Notes under the pieces: model-generated
What the model saw: the letters and a program-made list of their open reading frames with translations, nothing else
What the model was told of the DNA's origin: nothing
Database searches by the model: none
Shown here: positions 17,329 through 27,933 of the stretch, one piece after another
Layout: each line of letters begins with the position of its first letter
Position numbering within the stretch: the stretch's first letter is position 1
Translations under genes and position numbers: made by a program
Assembly: GCA_016703525.1 (NCBI GenBank)
Contig: JADJBW010000002.1
Location: 269,131-333,130 of the forward strand
Direction: 5' to 3'
Source: Actinomycetota bacterium
GTDB taxonomy: Bacteria; Actinomycetota; Acidimicrobiia; Acidimicrobiales; Microtrichaceae
DNA length: 64,000 nt

Positions 17329-19989
17329 CTAGTCGCGGAGGCGGCGTCCCACGATCAGGAGGTACACGCCTCCGAGAAGCAGCGCAAGACCCGCTGCGGT
17401 GAGCGTCACCGATGAGGCACCGGTGGTCGCAAGGCTCGACCCGCCGCCGGAGCTCTTGACCGTCGTGGTCGTCGCCTTGATCGTCGTTGACCCCAACACC
17501 GTCGCCGGCGTCGTGGTCGCGGGCGTCGTGGTGGTCGTCGAGGTCGAGGTCGAGGTCGAGGTCGACGAGGTGGTCGAGGTCGACGAGGTCGACGAGGTGG
17601 TCGTGGTCGTCTCGGCGACGTGGTAGCCCACGTCGAAGGTGTGGTCGTTCGCCCCGGCTGCGCCGGTCACGACGTCGATGACATCGGCCCCGCCGTCATC
17701 GACCGCATCGGAGTCGATGGCATCGACGGCGCCTGCGTCGGTGGCGGTGCGGGTGAGGGCATCGACGGTCACGCCGGGCAGCCCGCTCAGGTCGGCCGTG
17801 GACCGATCGAAGCGCAGCCGGTAGGCCGTGTCGGTCTCCAGTCCACCGGCAACGACGCCGTAGTGGCTGTCGGGGCTCGCGGGCAGGTTCGGGGCCGTGT
17901 CGGACAGGAACAGGTAGGTGCCGTCCGCGGCGGTGATCGCCGTGGCGACCACATCGCCCGACCCGTCGAGCAGGTCGACGGTGACGCCGGGGATGCCGGC
18001 CTCGTCGGGGTCCTGGATGCCGTCACGGTCCGCGTCGAACCACACGAGGTTGCCGATCTCGAGCGGTGCTTCGTCGCACAACGCCTCCAGATCGCCGAGC
18101 CCGTTCGCCTTGCCGAACCGAACCCCGTCGGCCTGGGCGTCGAAGAGCTGGTAGGCGTGTCCGGCGGGGGAGCCGACGCCGCTCGTCGCCACGTCGATCC
18201 GCTCGAGGCGACCGGAGCTCTGGTCGTACCACCGCACGCCGCCTTGCAGGGGCGATCCCAGCGGATCGAGCGAGGTGACCGCGAGCGAGTTGGTCGACGG
18301 CAGGTAGACCATGCCGCCCTGCGCCGTCTCCTGCTCGGCGGTGCCCGACCGTTCATCGGAGTAGAACTCGCCGCCGCCGGGGCCCTGCGCGGTGCCGGCA
18401 CCCGCAGCGTTCGAGAACGCAGGCTCGCACCCGGCGGGGGATGCGCCGTTCGACTCGAGCTGCCAGGTCCCCGAGCCGCTCTGGCAGGCTCGCAGCACGT
18501 CGCCGGAGCTGGTCGCGAGATACGGACTGTTGACCAGGTAGCCGAGCTGATCGCCGGCACGATCGCGGAATCCGAGCATCATCGAGCCGCCGGCGAACTG
18601 GATGTCGCTCAGGATCGGCGTCGGGCGGGCGAGGTACGTGAGCGGAATCGCCGAGATCGGCACCGGAAGCTGGGCGTAGTCGGCGAGGTCGAAGCTCGAT
18701 CGCCACGGGTTCCAGAACTTCTGAATCGCCGGCGACGGGCAGGTACCCAGGTAGGGGCTGGCACAGCCGCGCTCGAAGCCGAGTGAGGCATCGAGCACCG
18801 GGGCCGCGGCGAAGGTGTTGCTCGCCGTGTCGAAGCGGAACACGGAGGCGCGCAGGTCGGCGCGAGCATTGCTCGACTCGCCGCTGCACACCGCCCCGAC
18901 ATACACGCCGGACTCGCTCACGCCGAGGCCCATCGGCCGAAGGTCGCCCGACGGGCAGCTCGCGGGTGTGGGGATCGAGAAGCCCTGCACCTGCGCCGCT
19001 GTGGGGGCGAGCGTGGGATCGAGGCGGGTGTCGATGCGGTACAGCTTGCGATCGCCGAGGCTGACGACGAACAGGTAGCGGCCGTCCTCGGAGAACTCGA
19101 TGTCGCCCAGGCCGACCTTTCCGACCTCGTCCCACACCGGGTCGTTGCGCCACTGCGGTTCGGTGGTCATCGGGGGCCGTGAGAGCGTTCCGGCCGGGTT
19201 CCCCGGTACGACCGAGTTGAGGTCGATGTAGAGCGACGGCACGTCGTCGGCTGTGCCTGCGACGCCATCGGCGCCGGGGGCGATGCGGTAGATCCCGCCC
19301 GGCCCGCCCGATCCCAGCGGTGTGTAGTGCTTGACGTACGCGGCGTAGAACTGCGTGCGCGAGGCGCGCTGGTAGGCGGCGCCGTTGACCGATCCGACTT
19401 CGCTTTGGTTGGCGAGCTCGGTCCGCGCTTCCTTGGCGGGTGTCGACGTGTCGGCATCGCTGCCGGCAGCGTTGTTGCGGAAGGACACCACATCGAACGA
19501 ACTCGGGAACCCGCCGAAGGAGAAGCAGGCGGTGACCAGGCGAGGATTGGCCTGGCAGTACTCGGCGGGGTTCGCGACCGCGAAGTTCGCGACGCCACCG
19601 CTGGCGACCACGCGTACCGAAGTCGCCGAGGCGCCGTCGCCCGAGCCGACCGGAGCCTTGTGCAGCGGGGCCGGGAGGTCGCCGAGTTCGACGCGGAACG
19701 GCCCGGCTCCGAGCGCGCCCAAGTCGATGGAGTAGCGGCCGTCCGCTCCGGCCGCGGCCGAGGCCGAGGCGCCGGTGGAGGACGTGGCCGTGACGACAAT
19801 GCCCGGCTGCGCTGCCTCGCCCGCATCGCGAACGCCGTTGCCGTTGGGGTCGCGGAAGACCGTGCCCGACACCGTCCCGGGTGCGCCGTCGGCGGCGAAC
19901 CCGAGTGGAACGACGGACGCGAGCCCGAGCCCGCTCGCGATCATTCCGACGGCTGCGTAGCGCCGTGCTCTATCGACTTGCCTTCGCAT
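17329..19989 (-). CDS. Sortase-type (LATTG) surface protein with two SdrD_B domains
   Basis: An 886-residue exported protein. A signal peptide (ARRYAAVGMIASGLGLASVV) is followed by an SdrD_B-like beta domain (VSGTVFRDPNGNGVRDAGE). A long central region resembles the WD40/NHL-like propellers of large secreted proteins (LGDIEFSEDGRYLFVVSLGDRKLYRID). A second SdrD_B domain follows (IGNLVWFDADRDGIQDPDEAG), then a Thr/Ser-only stalk of about 45 residues. The C-terminus is LATTG, then a hydrophobic helix and the positive tail GRRLRD, a class-E-like sortase signal. ATG 19989 is chosen because GAGGAG lies eight bases upstream. The protein is expected to be covalently attached to the cell wall. No sortase gene is in this window. 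It is a likely adhesin or surface-layer component; the ligand is unknown. Confidence 0.87.
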   Translation of the reverse strand: MRRQVDRARRYAAVGMIASGLGLASVVPLGFAADGAPGTVSGTVFRDPNGNGVRDAGEAAQPGIVVTATSSTGASASAAAGADGRYSIDLGALGAGPFRVELGDLPAPLHKAPVGSGDGASATSVRVVASGGVANFAVANPAEYCQANPRLVTACFSFGGFPSSFDVVSFRNNAAGSDADTSTPAKEARTELANQSEVGSVNGAAYQRASRTQFYAAYVKHYTPLGSGGPGGIYRIAPGADGVAGTADDVPSLYIDLNSVVPGNPAGTLSRPPMTTEPQWRNDPVWDEVGKVGLGDIEFSEDGRYLFVVSLGDRKLYRIDTRLDPTLAPTAAQVQGFSIPTPASCPSGDLRPMGLGVSESGVYVGAVCSGESSNARADLRASVFRFDTASNTFAAAPVLDASLGFERGCASPYLGTCPSPAIQKFWNPWRSSFDLADYAQLPVPISAIPLTYLARPTPILSDIQFAGGSMMLGFRDRAGDQLGYLVNSPYLATSSGDVLRACQSGSGTWQLESNGASPAGCEPAFSNAAGAGTAQGPGGGEFYSDERSGTAEQETAQGGMVYLPSTNSLAVTSLDPLGSPLQGGVRWYDQSSGRLERIDVATSGVGSPAGHAYQLFDAQADGVRFGKANGLGDLEALCDEAPLEIGNLVWFDADRDGIQDPDEAGIPGVTVDLLDGSGDVVATAITAADGTYLFLSDTAPNLPASPDSHYGVVAGGLETDTAYRLRFDRSTADLSGLPGVTVDALTRTATDAGAVDAIDSDAVDDGGADVIDVVTGAAGANDHTFDVGYHVAETTTTTSSTSSTSTTSSTSTSTSTSTTTTTPATTTPATVLGSTTIKATTTTVKSSGGGSSLATTGASSVTLTAAGLALLLGGVYLLIVGRRLRD
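17523..17616. repeat. Low-complexity GAGGTC/GACGAG repeat coding the Thr/Ser stalk
   Basis: Repeated six-base units (GTCGAG, GTCGAC, GAGGTG) fill this interval. On the minus strand they encode the threonine/serine-only stalk before the LATTG anchor, a natural site for length variation. Confidence 0.7.
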
Positions 19990-20080
19990 TCGGACATCTC
20001 CTCGTTCGACCCCAGCCATGGTCGTGGGCACAGTCTCGTCGGTCCGGGCGCCGCGATTCGATGAGCAATCGTCCCTGAAC

Positions 20081-20093
20081 TACGTTTAGGGCC
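20081..20093 (+). promoter_or_regulatory. Leaderless-type promoter of the acyltransferase gene
   Basis: TACGTT at 20081-20086 lies seven bases before TTG 20094. This supports the unusual TTG start and leaderless transcription. Confidence 0.55.
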
Positions 20094-20666
20094 TTGAAAG
20101 CCTTCTTCGGACGCCTGTTCCTCCGCCTCATCGGTTGGCGACCGGTGGGTGACGCTCCCACCAGCGGTTGCGTGATCGTGTGTGCACCCCACACCTCGAA
20201 CATCGACTACCTGCTCATGATCGCGGTTTCGTGGGTGAACCACATGAACCTCTCGTTCCTCGGCAAGGCATCGCTGTTCAAGCCGCCGCTCGGCTGGGTC
20301 ATGCGAGCGACCGGGGGTGTGCCGGTGGACCGCACGTCGCCCCAGGGACTCGTGGGTCAGCTCGCCGACGAGTTCGCGGCGAATCCGGACTTGCGCCTCG
20401 CGATACCCGCCGAAGGAACTCGCAGCCGGGCCGAGCACTGGAAGTCGGGCTTCTACCGCATCGCCCAGGCCGCCGACGTGCCGATCGTGTTGGCGTTCGT
20501 CGACCGGGCGACGAAGACGTCGGGTTTCGGGCCCATCTTCATGCCGTCGGGCGATCTGGCCGCCGACATGGACATCGCACGCGAGTTCTACAGCGACAAG
20601 GTCGGCTGGAAGCACGAGCAGTTCGGCCCGATCCGTCTCCGCGAAGAGGGCGAGCTGCCGGACTAG
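20094..20666 (+). CDS. PlsC-like 1-acyl-glycerol-3-phosphate acyltransferase family protein
   Basis: A 190-residue membrane-associated acyltransferase. Motif I (HX4D) is APHTSNIDYL; motif III is PAEGTRSRAEHWKSGFYRIA, with the EGTR phosphate-binding block; VPIVLAFVDRATKTSGFGPIF follows. It is shorter than typical PlsC (about 240) and belongs to the compact group often annotated as glycerol acyltransferase. TTG 20094 is chosen because a TACGTT box precedes it by seven bases. It lies near phosphatidylcholine synthase and UppP, so a role in membrane lipid synthesis or remodelling is likely. The acyl acceptor is not proven. Confidence 0.85.
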   Translation: MKAFFGRLFLRLIGWRPVGDAPTSGCVIVCAPHTSNIDYLLMIAVSWVNHMNLSFLGKASLFKPPLGWVMRATGGVPVDRTSPQGLVGQLADEFAANPDLRLAIPAEGTRSRAEHWKSGFYRIAQAADVPIVLAFVDRATKTSGFGPIFMPSGDLAADMDIAREFYSDKVGWKHEQFGPIRLREEGELPD

Positions 20667-20719
20667 GTCTGGACTCGGTCCGGACCGGATCGGGCCGGGG
20701 ACGGCTAGATCGGGAACGG

Positions 20720-21664
20720 CTAGATCGTGCCGGCGAGGATCATCACGCCGGCGGCGATGCCGGCGGCAATCCGGTACCAGCCGAAGAGCGCCAGGCCGCG
20801 CTGGCTGAGCCACGAGATCATGAACTTGACCGAGGCGAAGGCGGCGACGCCCGCGACCACGATGCCGAGCAACGGTGTGGCGACCCCGAACTGGTCGAGG
20901 ATCTCGTTGCCGTGCTTGGCCAGGTCGTACACGGTGGCGGCGCTGAGGGTGATGAACCCGAGCAAGAAGCTGAACTCGACCGCCACGTCCATCGCGACCC
21001 CCATGAGCAGCGCGGCGATGATCGTGACCAGGCTGCGGCTGACACCCGGCCACATCGCCACGGTCTGAGCGACCCCGATGATGAGCGTGACGCGGGTGAT
21101 CTGGGCGAGCGACGTGATCGAGGTGGTCAGCCGACTTTGGAGCCCGACGAAGATGAGGATGCCCACGCCGCCGACCAACCACGCAGCGGCGACCGGCCAG
21201 GGGCTGAGCAGCCGGTCCTTGATCGCGTCGCCGAAGATCTGGCCGATGATCGCCGCGGGCACGAACGCGGCGAGCAGGCTCATGAGCACCGAGCGGCCCT
21301 CGTCGCTGCGACCCAGCACGCCGTCGATCATGGTGACGAATCGCCGCCGGTAGATGCCGAGCACGGCGACGATCGCGCCGATCTGAATGGCGATGGTGTA
21401 GCTATCGGCTGCGTTCTTGTCGGCATCCCCGGAGGTGCCGATGCCCATGAGACGCTCGGTGATCAGTAGATGGCCGGTGGAGCTGACCGGAAGGTACTCG
21501 GTGACCCCCTCGACGACTCCGAGCACGACGGCCTCGGCGCTGCTCAGCGATGAGGATTCCGTGGACGGGCGCTCCGCTCGATCTGTGCCGGATGCCCCGG
21601 CCGCCATGGCGGAGATCCCGAGCAGCACGGCTATCGCGGCGACTGCTCCGACTGCTGAGCGCAT
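20720..21664 (-). CDS. uppP: Undecaprenyl-diphosphatase (UppP/BacA family)
   Basis: A polytopic membrane phosphatase that recycles undecaprenyl diphosphate for peptidoglycan synthesis. It shows VVLGVVEGVTEYLPVSSTGH (the E-x3-E and PxSSxxH catalytic block), MWPGVSRSLVTIIAAL (the PGxSR block) and FSFLLGFITLSAATVYDL. It has eight or so membrane helices. The N-terminus carries an extra hydrophobic signal-like segment and a Ser/Arg linker not usual for UppP. AGGAGG lies nine bases before ATG 21664, which I use; ATG 21685, overlapping the upstream stop as ATGA, is the alternative. It follows phosphatidylcholine synthase in the same direction. Confidence 0.9.
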   Translation of the reverse strand: MRSAVGAVAAIAVLLGISAMAAGASGTDRAERPSTESSSLSSAEAVVLGVVEGVTEYLPVSSTGHLLITERLMGIGTSGDADKNAADSYTIAIQIGAIVAVLGIYRRRFVTMIDGVLGRSDEGRSVLMSLLAAFVPAAIIGQIFGDAIKDRLLSPWPVAAAWLVGGVGILIFVGLQSRLTTSITSLAQITRVTLIIGVAQTVAMWPGVSRSLVTIIAALLMGVAMDVAVEFSFLLGFITLSAATVYDLAKHGNEILDQFGVATPLLGIVVAGVAAFASVKFMISWLSQRGLALFGWYRIAAGIAAGVMILAGTI

Positions 21665-21681
21665 GGTGACGGCCCTCCTGG

Positions 21682-22449
21682 TCATGCGGTTGCCGCCCGG
21701 GTGTGGGTGTCACGTCGGCCGGCGAACGTGCGCCACACCCCGACGCCCACGATCCAGATCGTGCCGAGGTACACGATCCCCTGCGCGGCGCGAGCCCCGA
21801 TGGGCAGGCAGGATTCGGTGCATCCGGCGAGTCGGTCGTCGAGGATCCAGGTGAGGTAGATCATCGCCCCGATCCAGATGACCAGCACGGGAATGGTGAT
21901 CTTGCGGAAGTCGCGGACCCGGATCGGGTGAATGAACTTGAGCGGAACGATCGTGAGAACCGACAGCAGGACGACGACGACGGCGTTGACCACCGGCCGC
22001 GACTGCGTCACGAACAAGATGTTGACGACCAGGTTCCACATCGCGGGAAAGCCGTTGAAGTAGCAGTCCTCGGTCTGGATGTGCGTGTACGAGAAGAGGT
22101 AGAGCGACGTGAGGAGGATGAGGCCGGTGCCGACGATGTCGAACTTCGCCGGCAAGAGATGGAACTCGTGGATGAAGAACGCCGGTGCCACCACGCACGT
22201 GACGTAGTCGATGACGAGGTCCATGACGTGCCCGTCGATCATGGGCAGGACGGTGGACACGTCGTACTTGCGGGCGATGGGACCGTCGAGCCCGTCGATG
22301 ATCATGGCGACCATCATCCAGAGCAGCGATGCCCGTGGGCTCCCGTCGAGCGCCGAGAGCAGGCCGAAGAACCCGGCGAGGATGCCGCTCGCGGTGAAGA
22401 TGTGGATCGCCCAGGCGATCCGGGGCTGTGCGGCAGTGGTCTCGGTCAT
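21682..22449 (-). CDS. pcs: Phosphatidylcholine synthase (CDP-alcohol phosphatidyltransferase family)
   Basis: A 255-residue membrane enzyme that would condense CDP-diacylglycerol with choline. The CDP-alcohol transferase motif is present as DGLDGPIARKYDV...G...D...D (IDGHVMDLVIDY), and the Pcs-specific SYTHIQTEDCYFNGFPAMWN block separates it from phosphatidylglycerol-phosphate and inositol synthases. About eight membrane helices are predicted. Pcs is best known in alpha- and gammaproteobacteria associated with eukaryotes. A TetR regulator gene ends 12 bases upstream on the same strand and UppP follows, so the three may form one unit. Choline dependence is inferred from family. Confidence 0.85.
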   Translation of the reverse strand: MTETTAAQPRIAWAIHIFTASGILAGFFGLLSALDGSPRASLLWMMVAMIIDGLDGPIARKYDVSTVLPMIDGHVMDLVIDYVTCVVAPAFFIHEFHLLPAKFDIVGTGLILLTSLYLFSYTHIQTEDCYFNGFPAMWNLVVNILFVTQSRPVVNAVVVVLLSVLTIVPLKFIHPIRVRDFRKITIPVLVIWIGAMIYLTWILDDRLAGCTESCLPIGARAAQGIVYLGTIWIVGVGVWRTFAGRRDTHTRAATA

Positions 22450-22461
22450 CGGCTCGACAGG

Positions 22462-23148
22462 CTAACGGTGGGGGTCGGTCGAGCGCGACTCGTCGGGCGA
22501 CAACAGTTCGCTGGGCGGCGCGGCCAGACCGTTGCCGGCGAGCCCGCCCCAGAGCAATTCGGACAGGTAATCGACGAGGTCGAGACGCGACATCGTGCGG
22601 CGATCGAGCCACCATTCGCACGCCAGGTGCACCATGCCGACGATGCCGAACGCCCAGGCCTCCGCGCCGCCGGAGTCGACTCGCCGTTCGCGCAGGAAGC
22701 CGCCGAGTACGCGTGCGAGGGCCGCCCCGAGTTCGGCGACCAACCGGTGTCCGGCGGCGCCGTCGTGGTTCAGAAAGGAGCCGTTGGTCAGGAACCGGTA
22801 CACCTCCGGCTCGGCCTCGACGAAGCTGAGCCAGAGGTCGATCGCGGCACGCATGAGTTCGCGCGGGTCGGAGATCTGGGCGCTGCGCTCCGCCATCTGC
22901 GCGGCGAGCGCGGCGCCGAACCGCTCCGCGATGGCGAAGCCGAGCCCTGCCTTGTCGCCGAAGTGCGAATACAGGATCGGCTTGGTGATGCCGGCCTCTT
23001 TGGCGATCGCATCCATCGACACGTCGGGACCTTCGCGGCGCACCGCCGCGACCGCCGCGTCGAGCAATTCGTGGCGTCGCTGCTCCCGATCGTTCAGCTC
23101 TCCGTCGGTGCCGCGGCCACCTCGGGGCGATCGGGTCCGCGCGGTCAC
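22462..23148 (-). CDS. TetR-family transcriptional regulator
   Basis: A 228-residue repressor. The N-terminal helix-turn-helix reads RHELLDAAVAAVRREGPDVSMDAIAKEAGITKPILYSHFGDKAGL, a canonical TetR DNA-binding domain; the C-terminal ligand domain has DLWLSFVEAEPEVYRFLT and an EWWLDRRTMSRLDLVDYL end, typical of regulators of lipid or hydrocarbon genes. GTG 23148 is chosen because a TACGGT box lies six bases upstream; the open frame to 23229 has no start signal. It is upstream of and co-directional with the Pcs and UppP genes and divergent from HemW. Confidence 0.9.
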   Translation of the reverse strand: MTARTRSPRGGRGTDGELNDREQRRHELLDAAVAAVRREGPDVSMDAIAKEAGITKPILYSHFGDKAGLGFAIAERFGAALAAQMAERSAQISDPRELMRAAIDLWLSFVEAEPEVYRFLTNGSFLNHDGAAGHRLVAELGAALARVLGGFLRERRVDSGGAEAWAFGIVGMVHLACEWWLDRRTMSRLDLVDYLSELLWGGLAGNGLAAPPSELLSPDESRSTDPHR

Positions 23149-23160
23149 AGCGCCACCGTA
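23149..23160 (-). promoter_or_regulatory. Leaderless-type promoter of the TetR gene
   Basis: On the minus strand TACGGT (23160-23155) is six bases before GTG 23148, in the divergent region shared with the HemW-like gene. Confidence 0.5.
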
Positions 23161-23203
23161 CCCGCCGGACGGAGATGTGGTGCACGCACGCGAAGATGGT
23201 GCG

Positions 23204-24325
23204 GTGATCGACCGGGTGGTGCGACACATCTACGTCCACGTGCCGTTCTGCGCGACGGTCTGCCCGTTCTGCAGCTTCGACGTGGTCGAGCGCCGTGCCG
23301 GGCAGGTCGACGCGTATCTCGATCGCCTGGAGGCCGAGGCCGTCGTTGCGGCGGAGCAGTTCGACGTCGTGCCGACCACGCTGTACCTGGGCGGCGGTAC
23401 GCCCTCGCATCTGCGCATCGGCGAGTTGGCGCGCATCGTGGACGTCATCACACGCGTCTTCGGCCGTCCGAGCGGCGAGACGACCATCGAGGTGCATCCG
23501 CTCGATGCCGGCGAGGGGAAGGTCGCGGCGCTCGGCGATCTGGGCTTCAACCGATTGAGCGTCGGGGTGCAGTCGTTCGACGACCGTGTACTCGCGAGTC
23601 TGGGTCGCGCGCACACCGCTGCCGCGGCCCTCACCGCGATCGAGCGCTGCCTGGCGACCGGGGCGACCGTCTCGCTTGACCTCATCTCCGCTGTCGGGGG
23701 CCAGAACCTGGGCAGCGACCTGGCCGCAGCGGTCGCCTCGGGAGTGCACCACATGTCGGTGTACACGCTGACCGTCGAGGACGGCACGCCCTTCGCCCGG
23801 CGGGGCGTGCAGGTGCCCGACGACCGCGCGGCAGGCGCGATCGAGCGGACCGCTCGGGTGCTCGGTTCGGCGGGGTTCGATCGATACGAGGTGTCCAACT
23901 ATGCGCGGCCCGGGAGGCGATCGACCCACAATCAGGCGTACTGGCGCAACCGCTGGGTGCTCGGGCTGGGTCCCTCCGCCGGTGGTCACCTGCCGCCGCT
24001 CGATGCAGACCGCTCCGCCGGGGCGGTCGCCGTGCGCACCGCGAACGCGCCGATGGCGGCGTGGTCGGGCGGCGCGCCGCCCGAGGCGGAGGCGCTCGGC
24101 CCGCGCGAAGCCGCCGGCGACCACGTGTTCTGCGGGCTCCGTCTGAGCGACGGCGTCGACCTCGACGAGGGGTCGCTGCGGTGGGGCGTCGACATCGGGC
24201 GCGAGTTCGCGGCCGAGATCGAGTCACTGCGTTGCGACGGCCTCGTTGAGCTCGACGGCACCGTGCTGCGCGCCACCGACGCCGGCTACCGCGTGCTCGA
24301 TCGGGTCGCGGCCGAGTTCTGCTGA
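23204..24325 (+). CDS. hemW: HemW-like radical SAM protein (coproporphyrinogen III oxidase-like)
   Basis: A 373-residue radical SAM protein. The 4Fe-4S motif CATVCPFC (Cx3Cx2C) sits near the N-terminus in IYVHVPFCATVCPFCSF, followed by LYLGGGTPS, FNRLSVGVQSFDDRVL, GRAHTAAAA, VYTLTVEDGTPF and RYEVSNYARPG, and a HemN C-terminal region. HemW is a haem chaperone rather than an oxygen-independent coproporphyrinogen oxidase; the short N-terminus and lack of the HemN-specific extra Cys fit HemW. GTG 23204 is used; no ribosome site is obvious. It is divergent from TetR and convergent with fumarase. Confidence 0.88.
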   Translation: MIDRVVRHIYVHVPFCATVCPFCSFDVVERRAGQVDAYLDRLEAEAVVAAEQFDVVPTTLYLGGGTPSHLRIGELARIVDVITRVFGRPSGETTIEVHPLDAGEGKVAALGDLGFNRLSVGVQSFDDRVLASLGRAHTAAAALTAIERCLATGATVSLDLISAVGGQNLGSDLAAAVASGVHHMSVYTLTVEDGTPFARRGVQVPDDRAAGAIERTARVLGSAGFDRYEVSNYARPGRRSTHNQAYWRNRWVLGLGPSAGGHLPPLDADRSAGAVAVRTANAPMAAWSGGAPPEAEALGPREAAGDHVFCGLRLSDGVDLDEGSLRWGVDIGREFAAEIESLRCDGLVELDGTVLRATDAGYRVLDRVAAEFC

Positions 24326-24332
24326 ATTCGCG

Positions 24333-25966
<1,634 letters not shown>

Positions 25967-25970
<4 letters not shown>

Positions 25971-26551
25971 GCGCCCACCGTATTCCCGCCGGTCCGACCC
26001 TGCGAAGCTCGACGGGTGCGCCGACGGATCGCCACCCAGACCAGCCAGGCGACTCCGAGCAGGACGACCACGACGAGCGCCGGTATCGCGATGGCGACGA
26101 CCGTCGCCGCTATGGACAGGAGGTCTTCGACGACGCTCACGACCGGTGCGCCGACGCCCGCCGTCGACACGTTCACGACGCCGCGACCGGCGGCCTTGGC
26201 GCCGTGCACGGTGAGGGCCATGACGAACCCGACGGCGAGCGCTACCCACACGTTCCCGTTGAACGCGTCGGGTGCCCCGGCCGCGAAGACGACCGCGCCC
26301 GACGCGGGCCGCACGATGGTCTGGACGATGTCGTTGAGGTGGTCGGCCCCGGGGATCTTGTCGACGATCTCCTCCACGACCAGCAGCAGGAGCAACGTGA
26401 CGAGCACCCAGGTCCGGTCGAGGAAGGCGAGCTCAGCCGGCAGGTGGACTCGGTCCGTGAACTGGGCAAGGACCGCAATCGCCAGCGCCGGGATGTAGGC
26501 GTTCAATCCGGCGGCCGATGCGAGGCCGAGGCCGCCGAGCGCTTCGATCAT
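25967..26551 (-). CDS. DUF4126 domain-containing membrane protein
   Basis: A 194-residue integral membrane protein. It opens with GGLGLASAAGLNAYIPALA, the DUF4126 signature, and has four to five hydrophobic segments (VLVTLLLLLVVEEIVDKIPG, VALAVGFVMALTVHGAKAAG, IPALVVVVLLGVAWLVWVAI) before a basic tail. Function is unknown. It overlaps the fumarase start by four bases and is probably co-transcribed with it. Confidence 0.83.
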
Positions 26552-26560
26552 CGGACCAGG

Positions 26561-27760
26561 CTATGGCGCGCCCGGCGGCGGCTGGTCGAGCCATTCACGG
26601 AACCACGCGTCATCGGCGCCGAGCCGTGGGGAGGCCGAGCGAGGATGCGCGCCCGGATCGGGTTCGAAATTGCCGTCGCCGAGGCGGATCGGCGAGCGCA
26701 CGGTGGCTACCACGGTGCCGTGTGCCGACGCGGTCGGCTCGACTGGCGCGAGCCCGAGGCCAGCGAGCAGTTCGAAGGCCTCGGGAATCGTGTTGATCGG
26801 ACCGGCGGGAACGCCGGCTGCTCGCAGAGCGGCGATCCAGTGGTCGGCGGGTTGTGTCGCGAGCGCGTCGTGCAGCAGACGGTCGAGTTCCCGCCGGTGA
26901 GCGACCCGCGACGCGTTCGACGCGAACCGCTCGTCGTCGGCAAGCGACGGGGAGACCGCGGCAGCCAGGCCCGCGAACTGGGAGTCGTTGCCGCATGCGA
27001 TCACGAAGTCGCGGTCGGCTGCCGTGTAGGTCGAATACGGCGCGATCGACGGATGATCGTTGCCACCCCTGGTCGGGGTGACCCCGGCCATGACCGCAGC
27101 GGATGCCTGGTTGAGCAGCGCCGCCATCGCGGCGTCGATCAACGAGACGCGTACGCGCTCGCCGTGTCCGGTCGCCGCACGCGCCGCCAGCGCCGAGGTG
27201 ACGCCGATCGTCGCGTAGAGCGCCGTGAGCACGTCCACCACCGCAACCCCCGTCTTGAGTGGACGGCCTTCGGCCTCGCCGGTGATCGACATCAGCCCGC
27301 TCGCCGCCTGGGCGAGCAGGTCGTATCCCGGCATCTCGGCGGCGGTCCCCTCGTCGCCGAACCCGAGGATGGTGCAGTAGACGAGCCGAGGGTTTCGGGC
27401 CGCGCAGGCCGGCCAGCCGAGGCCGACGCGGTCGAGCGTGCCGGGCTTGAAGTTCTCGACGAGCACATCGGCTCGATCCGCCAGCCGCTGTGCGGCGTCG
27501 AGGTCGGCGGCGTCGCGCAGATCGAGCTGCACCGACCGCTTTCCCCGGTTGATGCCGAGGTAGTAAGCGGACGTGGCTTCGCCGTCGAGGTCGATCCATG
27601 GAGGGCCCCACGATCGCGTGTCGTCGCCGGTCCCCGGCCGCTCGACCTTGATCACGGTGGCGCCGAGGTCGCCGAGGATCGTGGCGACCATCGGCCCGGC
27701 GACCACCCGGGAGAAGTCGGCGACGAGGATCCCGGCGAGTGGTCGTGGTGCTGTGTCCAT
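26561..27760 (-). CDS. CaiB/BaiF CoA-transferase family (class III) protein
   Basis: A 399-residue class III CoA transferase. Family marks include GILVADFSRVVAGPMVATILGD, GDLGATVIKVERPGTGDDTR, INRGKRSVQLDLR, ADVLVENFKPGTLDRVGLG, and MPGYDLLAQAASG with the catalytic Asp in the YDLLAQA segment. It would move CoA between two carboxylic acids in acyl-CoA catabolism. The substrate cannot be deduced from neighbours. The start ATG 27760 has a TAGCGT box nine bases upstream. A DUF4126 gene follows 9 bases downstream on the same strand. Confidence 0.9.
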   Translation of the reverse strand: MDTAPRPLAGILVADFSRVVAGPMVATILGDLGATVIKVERPGTGDDTRSWGPPWIDLDGEATSAYYLGINRGKRSVQLDLRDAADLDAAQRLADRADVLVENFKPGTLDRVGLGWPACAARNPRLVYCTILGFGDEGTAAEMPGYDLLAQAASGLMSITGEAEGRPLKTGVAVVDVLTALYATIGVTSALAARAATGHGERVRVSLIDAAMAALLNQASAAVMAGVTPTRGGNDHPSIAPYSTYTAADRDFVIACGNDSQFAGLAAAVSPSLADDERFASNASRVAHRRELDRLLHDALATQPADHWIAALRAAGVPAGPINTIPEAFELLAGLGLAPVEPTASAHGTVVATVRSPIRLGDGNFEPDPGAHPRSASPRLGADDAWFREWLDQPPPGAP

Positions 27761-27902
27761 CGCCCGGCGACGCTAACGGAGGGCGTGTGTGCGCCCGTGC
27801 GGTGCGTGTGGGTGTGGGCGCGTCGGTGTGCCCGACGGGGTCGGGCTACACCGGTTCGCTTGTGGGTTGGGGCCGGCCCGGCCGGGTTGGGTTCGCCTGT
27901 TT

Positions 27903-27914
27903 CGGCCCGGGCCG
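27903..27914. terminator. Short GC palindrome 3' of the HNH gene
   Basis: CGGCCCGGGCCG at 27903-27914 is a perfect palindrome 20 bases past the HNH stop codon, within a GC-rich run. It may terminate the HNH transcript; there is no U tract. Confidence 0.35.
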
Positions 27915-27933
27915 AGGCTGGCCGGATGGCGGC

